Origin: Pisaster brevispinus
Lineage: Eukaryota; Echinodermata; Asteroidea; Forcipulatida; Asteriidae
DNA: 64,000 nt
Assembly (NCBI GenBank): GCA_023634235.1
Contig: JAMKCF010000001.1
Location: 34,028,772-34,092,771 of the forward strand
Direction of reading: 5' to 3'
The notes under the pieces were generated by a model. That model was not told where the DNA came from. It searched no databases and saw nothing but the letters and a program-made list of their open reading frames with translations. The stretch's first letter is position 1, and each line of letters begins with the position of its first letter. Positions 49,825 through 61,380 of the stretch are shown here, in pieces. The translations under genes and the position numbers were made by a program.

Positions 49825-52800
49825 CTAACCATCAAAGTTATATGAATCATACGTGAAGTTGTCAGTGATTTCGGAGACAGCATTCCCAAAGACGACAAAC
49901 CAGATTATGATGATGATAAGGGTGACAATTTCAATGATGAGTCCAGTTACTAGACCAGCAACGTTCCAGTTCTTAGCTGATTTGGAGGCTCTAGCGGCTG
50001 CATTGAAGTCTTGGACTGCTACCAAACTCCGGACCTGAAAAAAGGGAAGAACCATGAAGATAACAATAATAACTAGAATTCTAACGAACACTAGGGTTTT
50101 AGGTGCACAAAGATAAAACACCAAGATTTTATACTAGAAAATGGGTATTATATTTATTCATGTTACATTTGGCCGTAAACCCTTACAAAACTCTTACAGT
50201 TATCAAAGAACTGTTCTCCCTGGGGCCCTGGGGTCACATGAAAAAAAGTACATAATTACAAAGTAAAATAGGCCTAAAACTAAACTAAAATACAGCATCT
50301 CCCAAAAGGACATCAAACCTAAAAAATAACAAATGCCATTTTAAAAATAATAAGAGTAAAAGGGTTAAAAAATAAAACATGAACTTCCAGTTTAAACTGG
50401 AAACGAGGTCAATTAGGGTCATGGAAAAAGTAAACATGTCACATTGGTTATTTACTTAATGTCACAAAGACAAAGAATTTAAGAGTAATGGGCACCTCTG
50501 CATGAGGACATTTTATATTCCAACTGGAGCATTTCAATGGGCACCAAGGCAATGACCATAGGGCATGGAGGCAATTGCCTCTGTTGCCTTATTGAAGTAT
50601 CAGGCCTGAAACTGGAACATTTCAAGGGTCACCAAGGCAATGACCATAGGGCATGGAGGCAATTGCCTCTGTTGCCTCTATGAAGTATCAGGCCTGAAAC
50701 TGGAACATTTCAAGGGGCACAAGGCAATGACCAGGGCCATGGAGGCCATTGCCTCTGTTGCCTCCATGAAGTATCAGGCCTGAAACTGGAACATTTCAGA
50801 GAGCACCAAGGCAATGACCTGGGGCATGGAGGCAATTGCCTCTGTTGCCTCCGTGAAGTATCAGGCCTGAAACTGGAACATTTCAAGGGGCACCAGGGCA
50901 ATGACTAGGGGCATGGAGGCAATTGCCTCTGTTGCCTCCATGAAGTATCAGGCCTGAAACTGGAACATTTCAGAGAGCACCAAGGCAATGACCTGGGGCA
51001 TGGAGGCAATTGCCTCTGTTGCCTCCATGAAGTATCAGGCCTGAAACTGAGACATTTCAAGGGGCACCAGGTAATGACCAGGGGCATGGAGGCAATTGCC
51101 TCTGTTGCCTCCGTGAAGTATCAGGCCTGAAACTGGAACATTTCAAGGGGCACCAAGGCAATGACCAGGGGCATGGAGGCAATTGCCTCTGTTGCCTCCA
51201 TGAAGTATCAGGCCTGAAACTGGAACATTTCGAGGGGCACCAAGGCAATGACCCGGGATATCTGGGCTACTTAAAGTTCCTGGGGGCAAGTAAAAGACAC
51301 ATTGAGGGCTACTTTACAAAAAGCTTAAGCGAAAGGTTTGGGTATTTACTTACATCCATGGATTTGATGAGAGCAATGATCCCAAACGGCAGACAACAGA
51401 ATAACATGACGAATATTGAGAAGCAAAGATAGTCATTGGGTTCAGCTTGGGTTGTTCGGACCATTGCTGTGTGCTGCGGAGCACCAGTCTGTCAAAAATA
51501 AACAATGAGAAAATAGTATTAGCTGTTGCTTACCAACCAAAAGGACTTATGATATAAATGCAAGAAATAGTTAATGGCCTGACGTTTCGACTCCAGTAGA
51601 GTCTTTGAGAAGACTCTACTACTAGGGTCGAAATGTCACACCATTACATTTTTTTGCAAAAATAAAAATTTATAAAATAAACTTCACACTGCAATGCACA
51701 TCTTGCACTCCACAGAATAGAATAGCACAAAAACATGCTTAGCAAAACATAAGAAGAAGCTCATTTGAGACAAGTAACCAGCCAAAATTTCATACACTTT
51801 ACATTGTTGCCACTGGTTCTCAACTCTTTTTTGTTTGTTTAGCAAAGAAATTTGGTAGGCAGTATTTTCTGCTTAATGGCTTTTATAAAATTGGGCCCAG
51901 AATGGGACAGTAAGGCCTTATCAGAATTGGTGGCTACAGTTATGGCTACGACTGCTGCTACTTAGGGTGTTGCTAGGAATGTCCAATATATCTACGCATA
52001 ATGACCTGGAAAGCTAGCCGTAGCCGTAGGCGCCAACTCAGACCTTGCCTGAGTTTAATCAATAGAGGGGAACATTGGGTACAAGAAAGGAGTAAGTTTA
52101 CCTTAATAGTGACCTGTCCTTGTGGTGTATAGACAGCTTGGGGTACATAGGTCTGGGCTGTGTATCCCTGTTGCTGCTGAGGGTACCCCTGAGGCTGTTG
52201 AGGATAACCCTGCTGGGGTGCATAACCTTGATGCCCGTATCCCTGTTGTTGAGGGTAACTCTGATGCTGTTGGGGGTAGCTTTGAGGGGCGTATCCTGGA
52301 GGTTGTGAGTACCCTTGTGGGTTCACATCTTGGGCGTAGGGGGCAGTGGGCTGCTCTGGCGGGTAAGCTGGGTCTGTGAGATATGATAAAAGGAAGAGGG
52401 ATTTGAAAATATTATAATTATAATTTTTAACATTCCATTGGAGACATCTTTTGTTCTTTCCTTTGTCTCTGTAGTTAACATCCACCCATATATTTTGTAC
52501 ACAAAATTCCTTGTGGAGCACCCCAGTCTTTAGAATTCCCCTATGGAGGCCTTTTGTTGTTCCTTTTTTGTTTTGTCCTCAGTCTACATAAGGTAGCAAA
52601 ACACTTATCTGTTACAAAAGACTGTACAACCATACTCATGGAATGGTTCATGTACAGGTGTACACATTAAGTGTAGACAGTCAAACATTCAATATTATTT
52701 CATTACTACGCTTTTAAAAGACAGAGAAGTAGTCACAGGGTGGGGGGGCCTGGAGCTCCCCCCACCACAATTTTTCAGTGCCCCCTCCCCGCAAAAAAAT

Positions 52801-55800
52801 ACAAATATGTCCCCTTGCTTCCACCCTCCTGCCCTCCCCACCCCACTGGAAAGCAACCCCTCAGCTACCCCATGAAAAAATCATGCTGCTATGTGTTACT
52901 TGATCATGTTCACAGCTACAATGTAAATTTTGTTCACATACAAATGTAGTATGAAGGGCGTCAAAACTGCCCTGATTTTTCATAATGTACTTCAACCAAT
53001 GCCACCTTGTCCTTGACCCACCACACAGCATACATTTTGTATGAACATTAACGGACATAGTGTGTAAACACATGGATGATTTGCAGTACATGCAACGATG
53101 ACTGTCACCCATCATACATATGTAGAGCTAAAACCAGGGCCCAATTTCATAGAGCTTATTTGTGCTTACTGTGCGATTTCCATTTCATTGCGCTGCTAAC
53201 CGTAAGAACACGAAAAGGCATGCTACATATTTAACCTTCCGGTGCTTACTGTATGAAAATGAATGGCGTGACAATTCAAATTCACTACATAAAACTATAT
53301 TCGTAATAACATTATATACAAGCAATTTCAACATCCCCTGACAGCTTCAGTATCCACTCCAAAATGTCCAAGCCCCCACTCATTCTCCAACAAATCCCCA
53401 CACTCATTCTCCAACAAACCCCCACACTCATTCTTCAACAAACCCCCACACTCATTCTCCAACAAACCCCCACACTCATTCTCCAACAAACCCCCACACT
53501 CATTCTCCAACAAATCCCCACACTCATTCTCCAACTAACCCCCACACTCATTCTCCAACGAACCCCCACACTCATTCTCCAACAAATCCCCACACTCATT
53601 CTCCAACAAACCCCCACACTCATTCTCCAACAAACCCCCACACTCATTCTCCAACAAACCCCCACACTCATTCTCCAACAAACCCCACACTCATTCTCCA
53701 ACAAACCCCCACACTCATTCTCCAACAAACCCCCACACTCATTCTCCAACAAACCCCCACACTCATTCTCCAATGAACCCCCACACTCATTCTCCAACAA
53801 ACCCCCACACTCATTCTCCAACAAACCCCCACACTCATTCTCCAAAAAACCCCCACACTCATTCTCCAACAAATCCCCACACTCATTCTCCAACAAACCC
53901 CCACACTCATTCTCCAACAAATCCCCACACTCATTCTCCAACAAATCCCCACACTCATTCTCCAACAAACCCCCACACTCATTCTCCCATGAACCCCCAC
54001 ACTGACACGCTTATTATTAAAAAAACAATGAAAATAGAATTTTCGCTGTTTTGTTGAACCTGACGTTTCAACTCTAGCAGACTTTTTCTCAAAGAATAAA
54101 AAAGTATTTTGAGAAAGACTCTGCTAGGGTCAAAACGTCAGACCATAAACATTTGTTTGCATGGAAAATGTTTTGTTTTGAAAATGTACATATAGAAAAA
54201 AACTCAAATGTATGCATATTCTGACATGTTGATGAGGTCACTTTTTACAAGACAGAGAAAAAAAAAGAAAAAAGAAAACCCAGAAAAATTTCAAATACAA
54301 TTTTTTTTTGCAGCTCTTAAAATCTGCATTTTTTTTTTTGCAAATAATTTTCTCTTTTTCCTGAGTGTATTTTATTTAAATTTTTAAAATGTTAATTGCT
54401 GCAGTGCTTTCCTTCAAGCGCAGGACTTTGCATGGTTTGTAACTGGTTAAATTGATTAAAAATTTTAAACATGCAATATGGGGAAAACCACATGAAAATC
54501 TGAATACATATAAAACATTTCTTTGTTCAAAACACTTCATTTCAACCTTTGCATAAAATGTAAAAAGCTTTAAAAAGACGGGGGGGGGGGGGGGGGGGGA
54601 GGAAGGATTTTACTTCCCAATATTATTGATGCAAAAATTACTGTGAATACGATTGTTATAATTCTATAATACAACCGTCACGACAAATTGAGAGATAAAT
54701 TTGTAAAAGCTACGACCTTTACTGAAGTCTGATTTTGCTCTTTGATGTATACATGTATTAAAAGCCGATACAGCGATGCTTTATTTATAATGAATTCCCA
54801 TCACATACCAAAATAGCCCCGCACAGCATCCACAATCCTTCAAATGGAACATTCCATTCTGCTTGAAGGGGTTGGTGTAGTGTTCGTCCTGAAGGGACAA
54901 GCCAATCTCAGGAAGTGAGAGCGTGTGATACGTAGTGAAGTATACATGTAGCATGTTACGCCTTAGCGATAGGCCTCTAGGCATTGTATACGATAATGGT
55001 TTCTCAGCACACCAGTTATATTATCAATTAACAGCACCAGCCACTTACAAAAATAATCGTGGGTCTTGCCAAGTAAAACACCTAGAATTTTTTAAAAATA
55101 TTAATAGCATTTGCCACTTATAAAATTAATTATGGGTCCAATGTTGTACCAATTTATAAATTAACAGTGTTGGCTACTTAACAGTCGCATCGATAACCTG
55201 ACCCTGTTTTGTCAATTAACAGTGTTGGCCAAAAAATTATTCATGGTTCAATTCAAGGTTGGCTACCGGTACATGTATTTAACAAATTAATCATGGATCA
55301 TGTCAAGTTAAACTACGGTTAAACCGATATTGTATAAATAAACAAATGTTGGCCACTTAAGAAATTAATCATGGGTCATGTCAAGTTAGACCAATATTTT
55401 ATCAATTAGGCCCCCTATCACTGCCTATGTTATTTTAAATTCTCAAAGCATTTGTCAGCATGTGCATTACACAACACACGGCTTCCATTTCCACCATTTT
55501 GAGAGTCAATTCCTTTCTGTACATTTTGACTCTTAATTTTGCGGACAGGATCTGGGCCCAATTTCATAGAGCTGCTAAGCACAAAAATTTGCTTAGCATG
55601 AAATTTCTTCCTTGATAAAAACAAGATTACCAACCAAATTTCCATGTGTTGCATATTGCTTGTTACTGGTAGTCAGCTGTTGTTTTCTTATCCTGAAAAT
55701 CACGTGGAAATTTGGTTGGTAATCCTGTTTTTATCAAGGAAGAAATTTCATGCTAAGCAAATTTTTGTGCTTAGCAGCTCTATGAAATTGTGCCCTGGTG

Positions 55801-58677
55801 TGTCGTGGCCGAGCGGATAAGAGCATCGGACTCAAGTTCCGGTGGTTAAGTCATTGGAATGTGGGTTTGAATCCCGGTCGTGACACTTGTGTCCTTGAGC
55901 AAGACACCTAACCATAATTGCTTCTCTCCACCCAGGGGTAAAATGGGTACCTGTGAGGGCAGAGATGGTTTATGTGAATGCTTGGAGCGTGGTAACTCGC
56001 AGCACCGGCTGTATACTCCCCAGGGAGCTGAGATGGTTTAAGGAATGAAATATATGGCCCAGTGACCAGGGATAATAATGTTAGAATGCGCAGTAGAGTA
56101 TATTCATATAGGTATTGTGCAATATAAATGTCCGTTATTATTATTATTATTATTATTATTAGGCGTGTGTACTGTGTGTGTTGCGCAATCAGGGAATGGC
56201 TCATTAGCAAAAGGCTACATTAAATGTATCAGTTGATGACGCACATAACACTAGCGCTGATCCTACTACTAAGGTTAGTACCTGGATCTCAGAAAACGTG
56301 TCAATGTTCAAAACAGGCCTAATGTCTAAGGTCTATGTTAACTTGCGTATCATACTGGCTGTACTACTGTGGTCTGGTGCGCTGATGACGCGGTGATCGT
56401 GAATGGTGGAAAGTTTGTCTGACAGCCGGGTCCCAACTTTGAGCGAAAGTGGCGCTATTAATCATTTAGTACAGAAGGCTATTCACTGTACACAACTTGT
56501 TAAGTTCACTGTGCACAAAATATAATTACATGTTAAGTAAGTAACCCTAAATATGTTGGGGATTACAAAAAATTGCCCTGAAATCGTTCTTTGGACCTTA
56601 TTTTTGTGAAGATCTACATTATCTTTGGCAGCAGAAATGAGGTCTGTACCCCTTAAGAGTGTTGTGCAGAGGAGTTGACAGGAACACATTAAACAAACTT
56701 AAAGAAAATATTTCATCAGTATTTTTTGGGGTCTTTAACAATAAAGCACACAACATATTCCACTAGAAGTAAACCCAGTTCCGATACCGATGAAAACCCT
56801 TCAAATTGGGCTACAAGACTACTGCATCCCTACAGTACACTGATAATAGATCACAGGCCAATGAAAGTTGAATGTTAGTTTCTCATCAAACATTGTCAGA
56901 GCATGCATTACATTTTTGTCTGCATGGAAAATGTTCTATAATTTTTTTTTTTTTAAAGCGCATTTAAAATGATGAACAAATTGACACATAGTCTGCTGAC
57001 TGTATTTTGTTTTTTAAACACATAAATTCCGGCAAAATGATACCATGCCCGATCGGGGGCAGAGGGTACCAATCAGGGATTATTCCCATCAACCTTAACA
57101 CACGCTTTTCCTCTACAGAAGCACTGCCCCCTAAAATCCTTGTAGGAATTCCTGAGTTTCAAGCACATGTGGGGGGGGGGGGGGGGGGGGTACGACTATG
57201 CCCCATATCATGCACCAAATGAGCAAAGTGGCTCTGTAGGCCTGGGTAGGGGGGGGGGGGGGACCATGCAATCACCAATGCAGGCTACCTTGTAACATAA
57301 AGCCCGACAAAACAAACAGGAAATAGCCATTTATAACTGCATGCACAAATTGTGCAGGATGAGACATGGTGACAAAATAAAAAATTTCCTAGCTCAGTTC
57401 TTAATGATGGGACACCAGAAATTAATAATGACGTAACCAATTTCCAATGGCCTTAAGTTTATACTACATTTAGCACAAGGCAACACCTAATACTAATAGT
57501 TATGGAGGGGTCAATACAGCAATTGCAGGCTTCTCCCATGCACAAAGTAATTAATGTATCAGGCAGATACACGGGATTTGTGGGTATGAATTGCAGCCGA
57601 TAGGCCTATGCAAAAACAAAACAACAATTTTCTTTACTTAAAATCAAATTCACAAAAATCACTCATACATGTAAGACAATTTAGAAGTGCACAGCGGGCT
57701 TTTAAAACCAAATATAAAATTCAAGTACAAATTTCAGTGCTTCGGCCAAACCTTTCGGTCCATAATCCTGCGCCAGAGTTTTGAAAAATGGTGGGGAGAA
57801 CCCTAATTTGTACCACAATTAGGGGCGTAAGTGAAGTCATCTCAGAATGGAACATTGATCTCAGCCAGCGGCTCTCTACATGTATTTCTCAATCTGTCTC
57901 TGGATGTCTGGCAATTAATGATTTAGCAATGATGTAATTTACCCAAGGCAAGGGGGTCTGCTTGTACAGTAGCCAGAAAACCCAGATTCTACAAGTGACA
58001 ATGAGTGTCAATGATGACCAATAGACTGTGTGACAGTGTCACCCCCAGAGCGTAATAAGTTTCTGCAAGAGTCTGGACTTCTGAGCACCTCGAAAAGCAG
58101 CTTACATACACCACGAATTGCCTTTATTGTATTTTTACATGTTGTTTACGGAAACTAAGGTCAGCTTAAAAATAAATAAATACAAGATTTGCAAAGTTGT
58201 TCACAATTTACAGGGTGCGTTCGATTAGCTTGAACCCCGGGTCGACCCAGGTCTCCCCCCCCCCCCCAAAAAAAATCACTTTGTTTGCATTCGCTTTCGC
58301 GTGAAGTAAGAGGATCGAGGATAAAAGGAATTTAGCACACTCACTGACTCAGCACATCTGATTTTTGAATAAATACATGTTTGAAATATCAATATTTATA
58401 AGAGAAAATTGTATGTATGTCGATTCAGCATCCTTTCCAAATCAGGGCGAAAATAGAGAGTGTGAACAACTCCAAGGAAATGCCAGAGGCAAGTTCAGAG
58501 TTCATATTCAACGGCAAGTCACACTAACTAGTCTCCATTTCTGTCAACAAACGACCACCGCAACCATCAAACTCGATCATAATTAACCCAGTGATTGTAA
58601 CAGTGACGATAGATGGTACAAATAACACTTAATGAACAACAAAACATGAACATTTACATACCTTTATAGTCGCTCAT
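49825..58677 (-). CDS. Dispanin 2: CD225-domain protein with Gln/Pro/Tyr-rich N-terminus, four exons, 210 aa
   Basis: Second CD225/dispanin gene. Exons: 58662-58677 (MSDYK), 52102-52373 (DPAYPPEQPTAPYAQDV...), 51354-51488 (TGAPQHTAMVRTTQAEPND...), 49825-50034 (VRSLVAVQDFNAAARAS..., stop TAG). 633 nt including the stop, with all junction phases matching. Residues about 6-96 are a low-complexity QGY/PQQ repeat (YPQQQGYGHQGYAPQQGYPQ). Membrane segments are LCFSIFVMLFCCLPFGIIAL with a CC pair and AGLVTGLIIEIVTLIIIIIW. The loop KSAKNWN carries the family Ser-x-Ala-Lys motif. The intron after KSMD lies at the same place as that after KASE in dispanin 1, and both genes start with a tiny phase-1 coding exon, so they are tandem duplicates. 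Function is unknown beyond the family role in membranes. Confidence 0.88.
50513..51256. repeat. 86-88-bp tandem repeat, about 8.5 copies, intron 3 of dispanin 2
   Basis: CAGGCCTGAA starts at 50601, 50689, 50775, 50862, 50949, 51036, 51122 and 51209. Each unit runs AACTGGAACATTTCAAGGGG, GCACCAAGGCAATGACC, then the palindrome GGAGGCAATTGCCTC and TGAAGTATCAGGC. Related single units occur at 48965-49050 and near 8490-8560, suggesting that the array grew from a dispersed repeat. Minus-strand open frames here (CSSFRPDTSWRQQRQ...) are by-products. Confidence 0.92.
51575..51650. repeat. Short fold-back H (GACGTTTCGAC...AGTAGAGTCTT)
   Basis: GCCTGACGTTTCGACTCCAG and AGACTCTACTACTAGGGTCG with GAAATGTCA form a hairpin. 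Relatives are at 2640-2690 (half), 37290-37325 (half) and 54055-54160 (complete, TGACGTTTCAACTCTAGCAG against CTGCTAGGGTCAAAACGTCA). Likely one MITE family. Confidence 0.6.
51925..52030. repeat. Fold-back family J, copy 2
   Basis: ATTGGTGGCTACAGTTATGG pairs with the reverse of TAGCCGTAGGCGCCAAC. It shares GGTGTTGCTAGGAATGTCC and CTGGAAAGCTAGCCGTAG with 16620-16740. It ends about 70 bp before the donor of dispanin 2 exon 2. Confidence 0.55.
53368..54004. repeat. 24-bp minisatellite, about 26 copies, open in frames on both strands
   Basis: Unit CCCCCACACTCATTCTCCAA plus CAAA, with few variants (CAAAT, CTAAC, CGAAC, CATGA). As 24 is a multiple of three and the unit has no stop in several frames, the array reads as ILQQTPTL or PPHSFSNK on the plus strand and as LLENECGG or CWRMSVGV on the minus strand. 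A single-C deletion near 53685 shifts ILQQTPTL into HSFSNKPP. It lies in intron 1 of dispanin 2. No promoter or splice signal ties it to a protein. Confidence 0.93.
54055..54160. mobile_element. Fold-back H, complete copy
   Basis: CCTGACGTTTCAACTCTAGC, AGACTTTTTCTCAAAG and the inverse TTTGAGAAAGACTCTGCTAG, GGTCAAAACGTCAG. About 105 bp with near-perfect arms. It directly follows the 24-bp array. Confidence 0.7.
55019..55415. repeat. Degenerate AT-rich repeat with GTTGGCCACTTA units
   Basis: Words ATTAACAGTGTTGGC, CACTTAAGAAATTAATCATG and GGGTCATGTCAAGTTA recur four to five times over 400 bp at irregular spacing of roughly 70-90 bp. Too decayed to define a unit. Confidence 0.55.
55554..55796. 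mobile_element. Fold-back element family C, long copy
   Basis: GGGCCCAATTTCATAGAGCT at the left, TTAGCAGCTCTATGAAATTG at the right. The internal arms AAATTTCTTCCTTGATAAAA and CCAAATTTCCATGTG are repeated inverted, so almost the whole 243 bp folds. It ends one base before SINE A copy 2. Confidence 0.85.
55797..56160 (+). mobile_element. tRNA-Leu-derived SINE family A, copy 2
   Basis: Head GTCGTGGCCGAGCGGATAAG, CTCAAGTTCCGG and GTTTGAATCCCGGTCGTG, then GTCCTTGAGCAAGACACCTA, GGGAGCTGAGATGGTTTAAG, and a tail of (TTA)n at 56134-56160. It aligns end to end with 7664-8020. It is inserted directly against the fold-back C element. Confidence 0.87.
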
Positions 58678-59228
58678 ACTGCTTTTAGTCACGACAAAAC
58701 CAATGAAATTATTGAAGATCAATCAAAGTGTATCCCCCTCTTTGCCAGTTCTTGCAAGATGCAGTAATGTTTTCAATTTTCTTTACGCCCAATTGTGCTC
58801 TTTTGTATATTCCCAGGGCATTGCTGTATCTGAGAAAATAGCGGAGCCCACGGCTTTGGAAATTGGGCGATTCGTTGACACCACCAAGAGAGGGCGCAAT
58901 GAGAAGCGATGAACCCACCCTGTGTGCATTGCATCGCACTAAAAAACTCCCAATTTTAAATTAAAAGTAACCATTCAAAATTACTTAACAAATATTTAAA
59001 AGTCTTTCAGCCTTTTGGAAACAAACCAGATTAATTTTCAACAATTTAACTTAATGTTTCTTTTCAATTTTTGGTAGGTTTGAGCTAGGCTCGTCAAAAA
59101 TTCCAAAATAAAAACACCCCTGATATTGGAAAAAACGACCCTTACACCTAGCCAGATACTGGGCCAGTTTTTGAGGGCAAGCGTACCCCAAACGATTCAG
59201 GCTGAAAGGCAACAATCCAAGGGACACA

Positions 59229-60885
59229 CTATTGGATAATTTCCCAACAATCCATAAGAAATGACCTTAAAATCTTGGAGTTAGGCCCTACAGACAGGCC
59301 CGCGAGAGCACATTTTTTCCAAGGGGTGCTGGATTTTCCAGAGAATCGGCGAGCGCGGAGTGCGAAGCCATTACGGCGTGGGGTCCGGGGCCCGCTTAAG
59401 GGCCCCGGAAGTTTTGGGGTCCTAGATGCTCTGTCGTGCATTCTGAGCCATTATTTGGCACTTAAATGTACCTTTTGGAGGTGGGATATTATCGGCAATT
59501 TAAAAAAATAATAACCCCACAATGCATTTTATTTAATACAAACACAAAGGAAATACAGCACTGTAGGCCCCCTATATTCTACATAAGTTGTTCTTTTTTA
59601 AAACAGCATCGACAGCTATGTTCCGACAAACATTAGTAGATTCATTTCTTTCACCCTGCTTTCTTAAAGACCCTACAAAAATAGTAATAAATAAATAAAT
59701 AACATAAACAAACGGAAAAGACACAGGTAATTCTCACAAATCGTTTAGCAGTTATTAAGAACAGATTTAAATAAGTGGAAATAAAATACAGCGAAAAACT
59801 ATTTAAAAATTTGTTTCAATTTAATTATTTTTTTATTCATGTTAGTATACATGTATACAGCAGTATTTTCGTTTCTTAAAAATTTGATTCACCATATCCC
59901 TGTCACCACATATCCCAACTGGGATATCCCTTTACTTCCAGTTTGCAGTCACAATGAGTAAATAAAAAGTCCCCCTCCAAATATATTTCCTCTATTGCAA
60001 CAGAGCATGTCCTCTTTCCAGATCCCCCTTTCATTGCGTACAGAAAAGATCAAAACATAAGGGAAAAGTTGATCAGAGCAAAACTAAACCGGGGTCAAAC
60101 CCCCAAACAGTTTGCCCCACCTCCTGATGATTCGGGTTTTGTAGACCCGGACGAAACACTAAACATCCTAATCTCCTTACTGGAAGAACAGGTCACATAC
60201 TGAAAACTCAACTCAGGATTAAATATCCGCATTCGGATTAACTACATTTGCCTGAACCCAAGCGAATTACAGACAAATAATGTCTCTAACGAGACATGAG
60301 ACCCACGGATTCTAATACCCACACGCAACTGATGATTGCCAAGAAGGCATGAAAACATGTTATTGCTACAAAGAGAGGATCTGAAAAAATATCCTCGCGG
60401 TCTCTCATAACAATCCATTTATTGATACATCTGTCAATCGGTTCCTTTGGTCCCTTTTATGTTTGTCAACTAACCCGGTCAACCTGACAAAATTACAAAC
60501 ATAATACCCAGATGTCGACCCTACCCATAAAACTCGTAAAAAATTTAATTACAGTGTTTTGTGTATATCTCAAGTCAACAGTGTTGGAGCGTCACTGAAT
60601 GGGACAGCGCCATCATTTACCTATCCTTATTTATCTATCATTAAACATTGATTTGTTATAAAGTGTTACACATTTTTCAGGGATTTTAGGGGTGAGTTAA
60701 AATTAGTTATTATGTTACAACGAACATTAACGTTCGAAAAGTAGGGGTGCTATAGCATATTCCAGCACCCCCGTCATTTTTGGTAGGGGTGCTGCAGCAC
60801 CCACAGCACCCCCGCTCTCGCGGGCCTGCCTACAGAAGCGGATAAAGGGCCTACAGGATTTCGTCACACGATTATCCAATGGTAA
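59229..60885. repeat. Inverted repeat pair framing a retroelement relic
   Basis: Left: TTGGATAAT, TAGGCCCT, AGGCCCGCGAGAGC and GGGTGCTGG in that order from 59234 to 59331. The same words in the same order appear on the opposite strand from 60885 down to about 60782. The left copy continues into a GC-rich stretch (GGCGAGCGCGGAGTGCGAAG, GGGTCCGGGGCCCGCTTAAG). These may be terminal repeats of a 1.66-kb element or two opposite insertions of one repeat. Confidence 0.6.
59955..60203 (+). pseudogene. Non-LTR retrotransposon C-terminal relic
   Basis: A plus-strand frame between stops reads EHVLFPDPPFIAYRK, then NIREKLIRAKLNRGQTPKQ and DETLNILISLLEEQVTY. The pattern Pro-x-x-Ala-Tyr-Arg-Lys...Asn-Ile-Arg-x-x-Leu-Ile-Arg-Ala-Lys-Leu resembles the end of LINE-type ORFs (commonly Pro-x-Ile-Ala-Tyr-Arg-Arg...Leu-Arg-Asp-x-Leu-Val-Arg-Ser-Lys-Leu). 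No reverse transcriptase core remains. The family is not determined. Confidence 0.5.
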
Positions 60886-61380
60886 ATGCAAAGCGGAAAG
60901 CCCTATAACTGTGCGAGGGGTTCTGGCCCGCTTTTAATTAAGGGCCCGAGTTAGGAAATGCAACGTGAATGCATTGGCTATTGAGTTATTGTCAAGGTCA
61001 ATCCTAGATTATGGTAAAGAGGCTGTTCCCATAACAGGTGAACATTTATTTTTATAGGGAACCCTACAATAACATCTTTAAGCATTAAGTCTGGGGTCCA
61101 AAGGGTTGTGGGATGTTAAGATAGTCCACTGTTGCATTGTCGTCCTACGTGAGTCTACTATGAGGCAAAGTTTACTTTTCTCATTTATTTTTACACATCT
61201 AGGTTAGGAATTTGTTTTATTTACCCTTCATTTTTCATCAGTCGGCAAAAAACAAACACAAAACAAACAAAAAACTAGACATTAGGTGTTTGTGAACAAA
61301 CACAAAGCTGTTCCGTTTTGTTTCGCTTTGATTAAACGATCCAGACATTTAAAATGAGCCTAAGTTCAAGATTGAACGAT

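Larger units (their letters stand above)
52374..58661. other. First intron of dispanin 2 (6.3 kb)
   Basis: No coding exon recognised. It contains the 24-bp minisatellite (53368-54000), a fold-back H (54055-54160), 20-G tracts at 54580 and 57171, a degenerate AT-rich repeat (55019-55415), fold-back C with SINE A (55554-56160), and a C-run at 58252. The stretch 56.2-58.2 kb shows nothing further. Confidence 0.7.

Noticed and set aside
50710..51248. Minus-strand frames with repeated SFRPDTSWRQQRQ
   Set aside because: Translation of the 86-88-bp tandem array inside a dispanin 2 intron.
53364..54005. 213-codon plus and 177-codon minus open frames
   Set aside because: Both come entirely from the 24-bp minisatellite, whose period makes several frames stop-free. 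They sit in a dispanin intron.
58703..58939. Overlapping plus and minus frames just upstream of dispanin 2
   Set aside because: No similarity recognised; probably promoter sequence.
59275..59511. GC-rich 78-codon frame ENRRARSAKPLRRG...
   Set aside because: Lies in one arm of an inverted repeat with no start context; treated as part of a mobile element.
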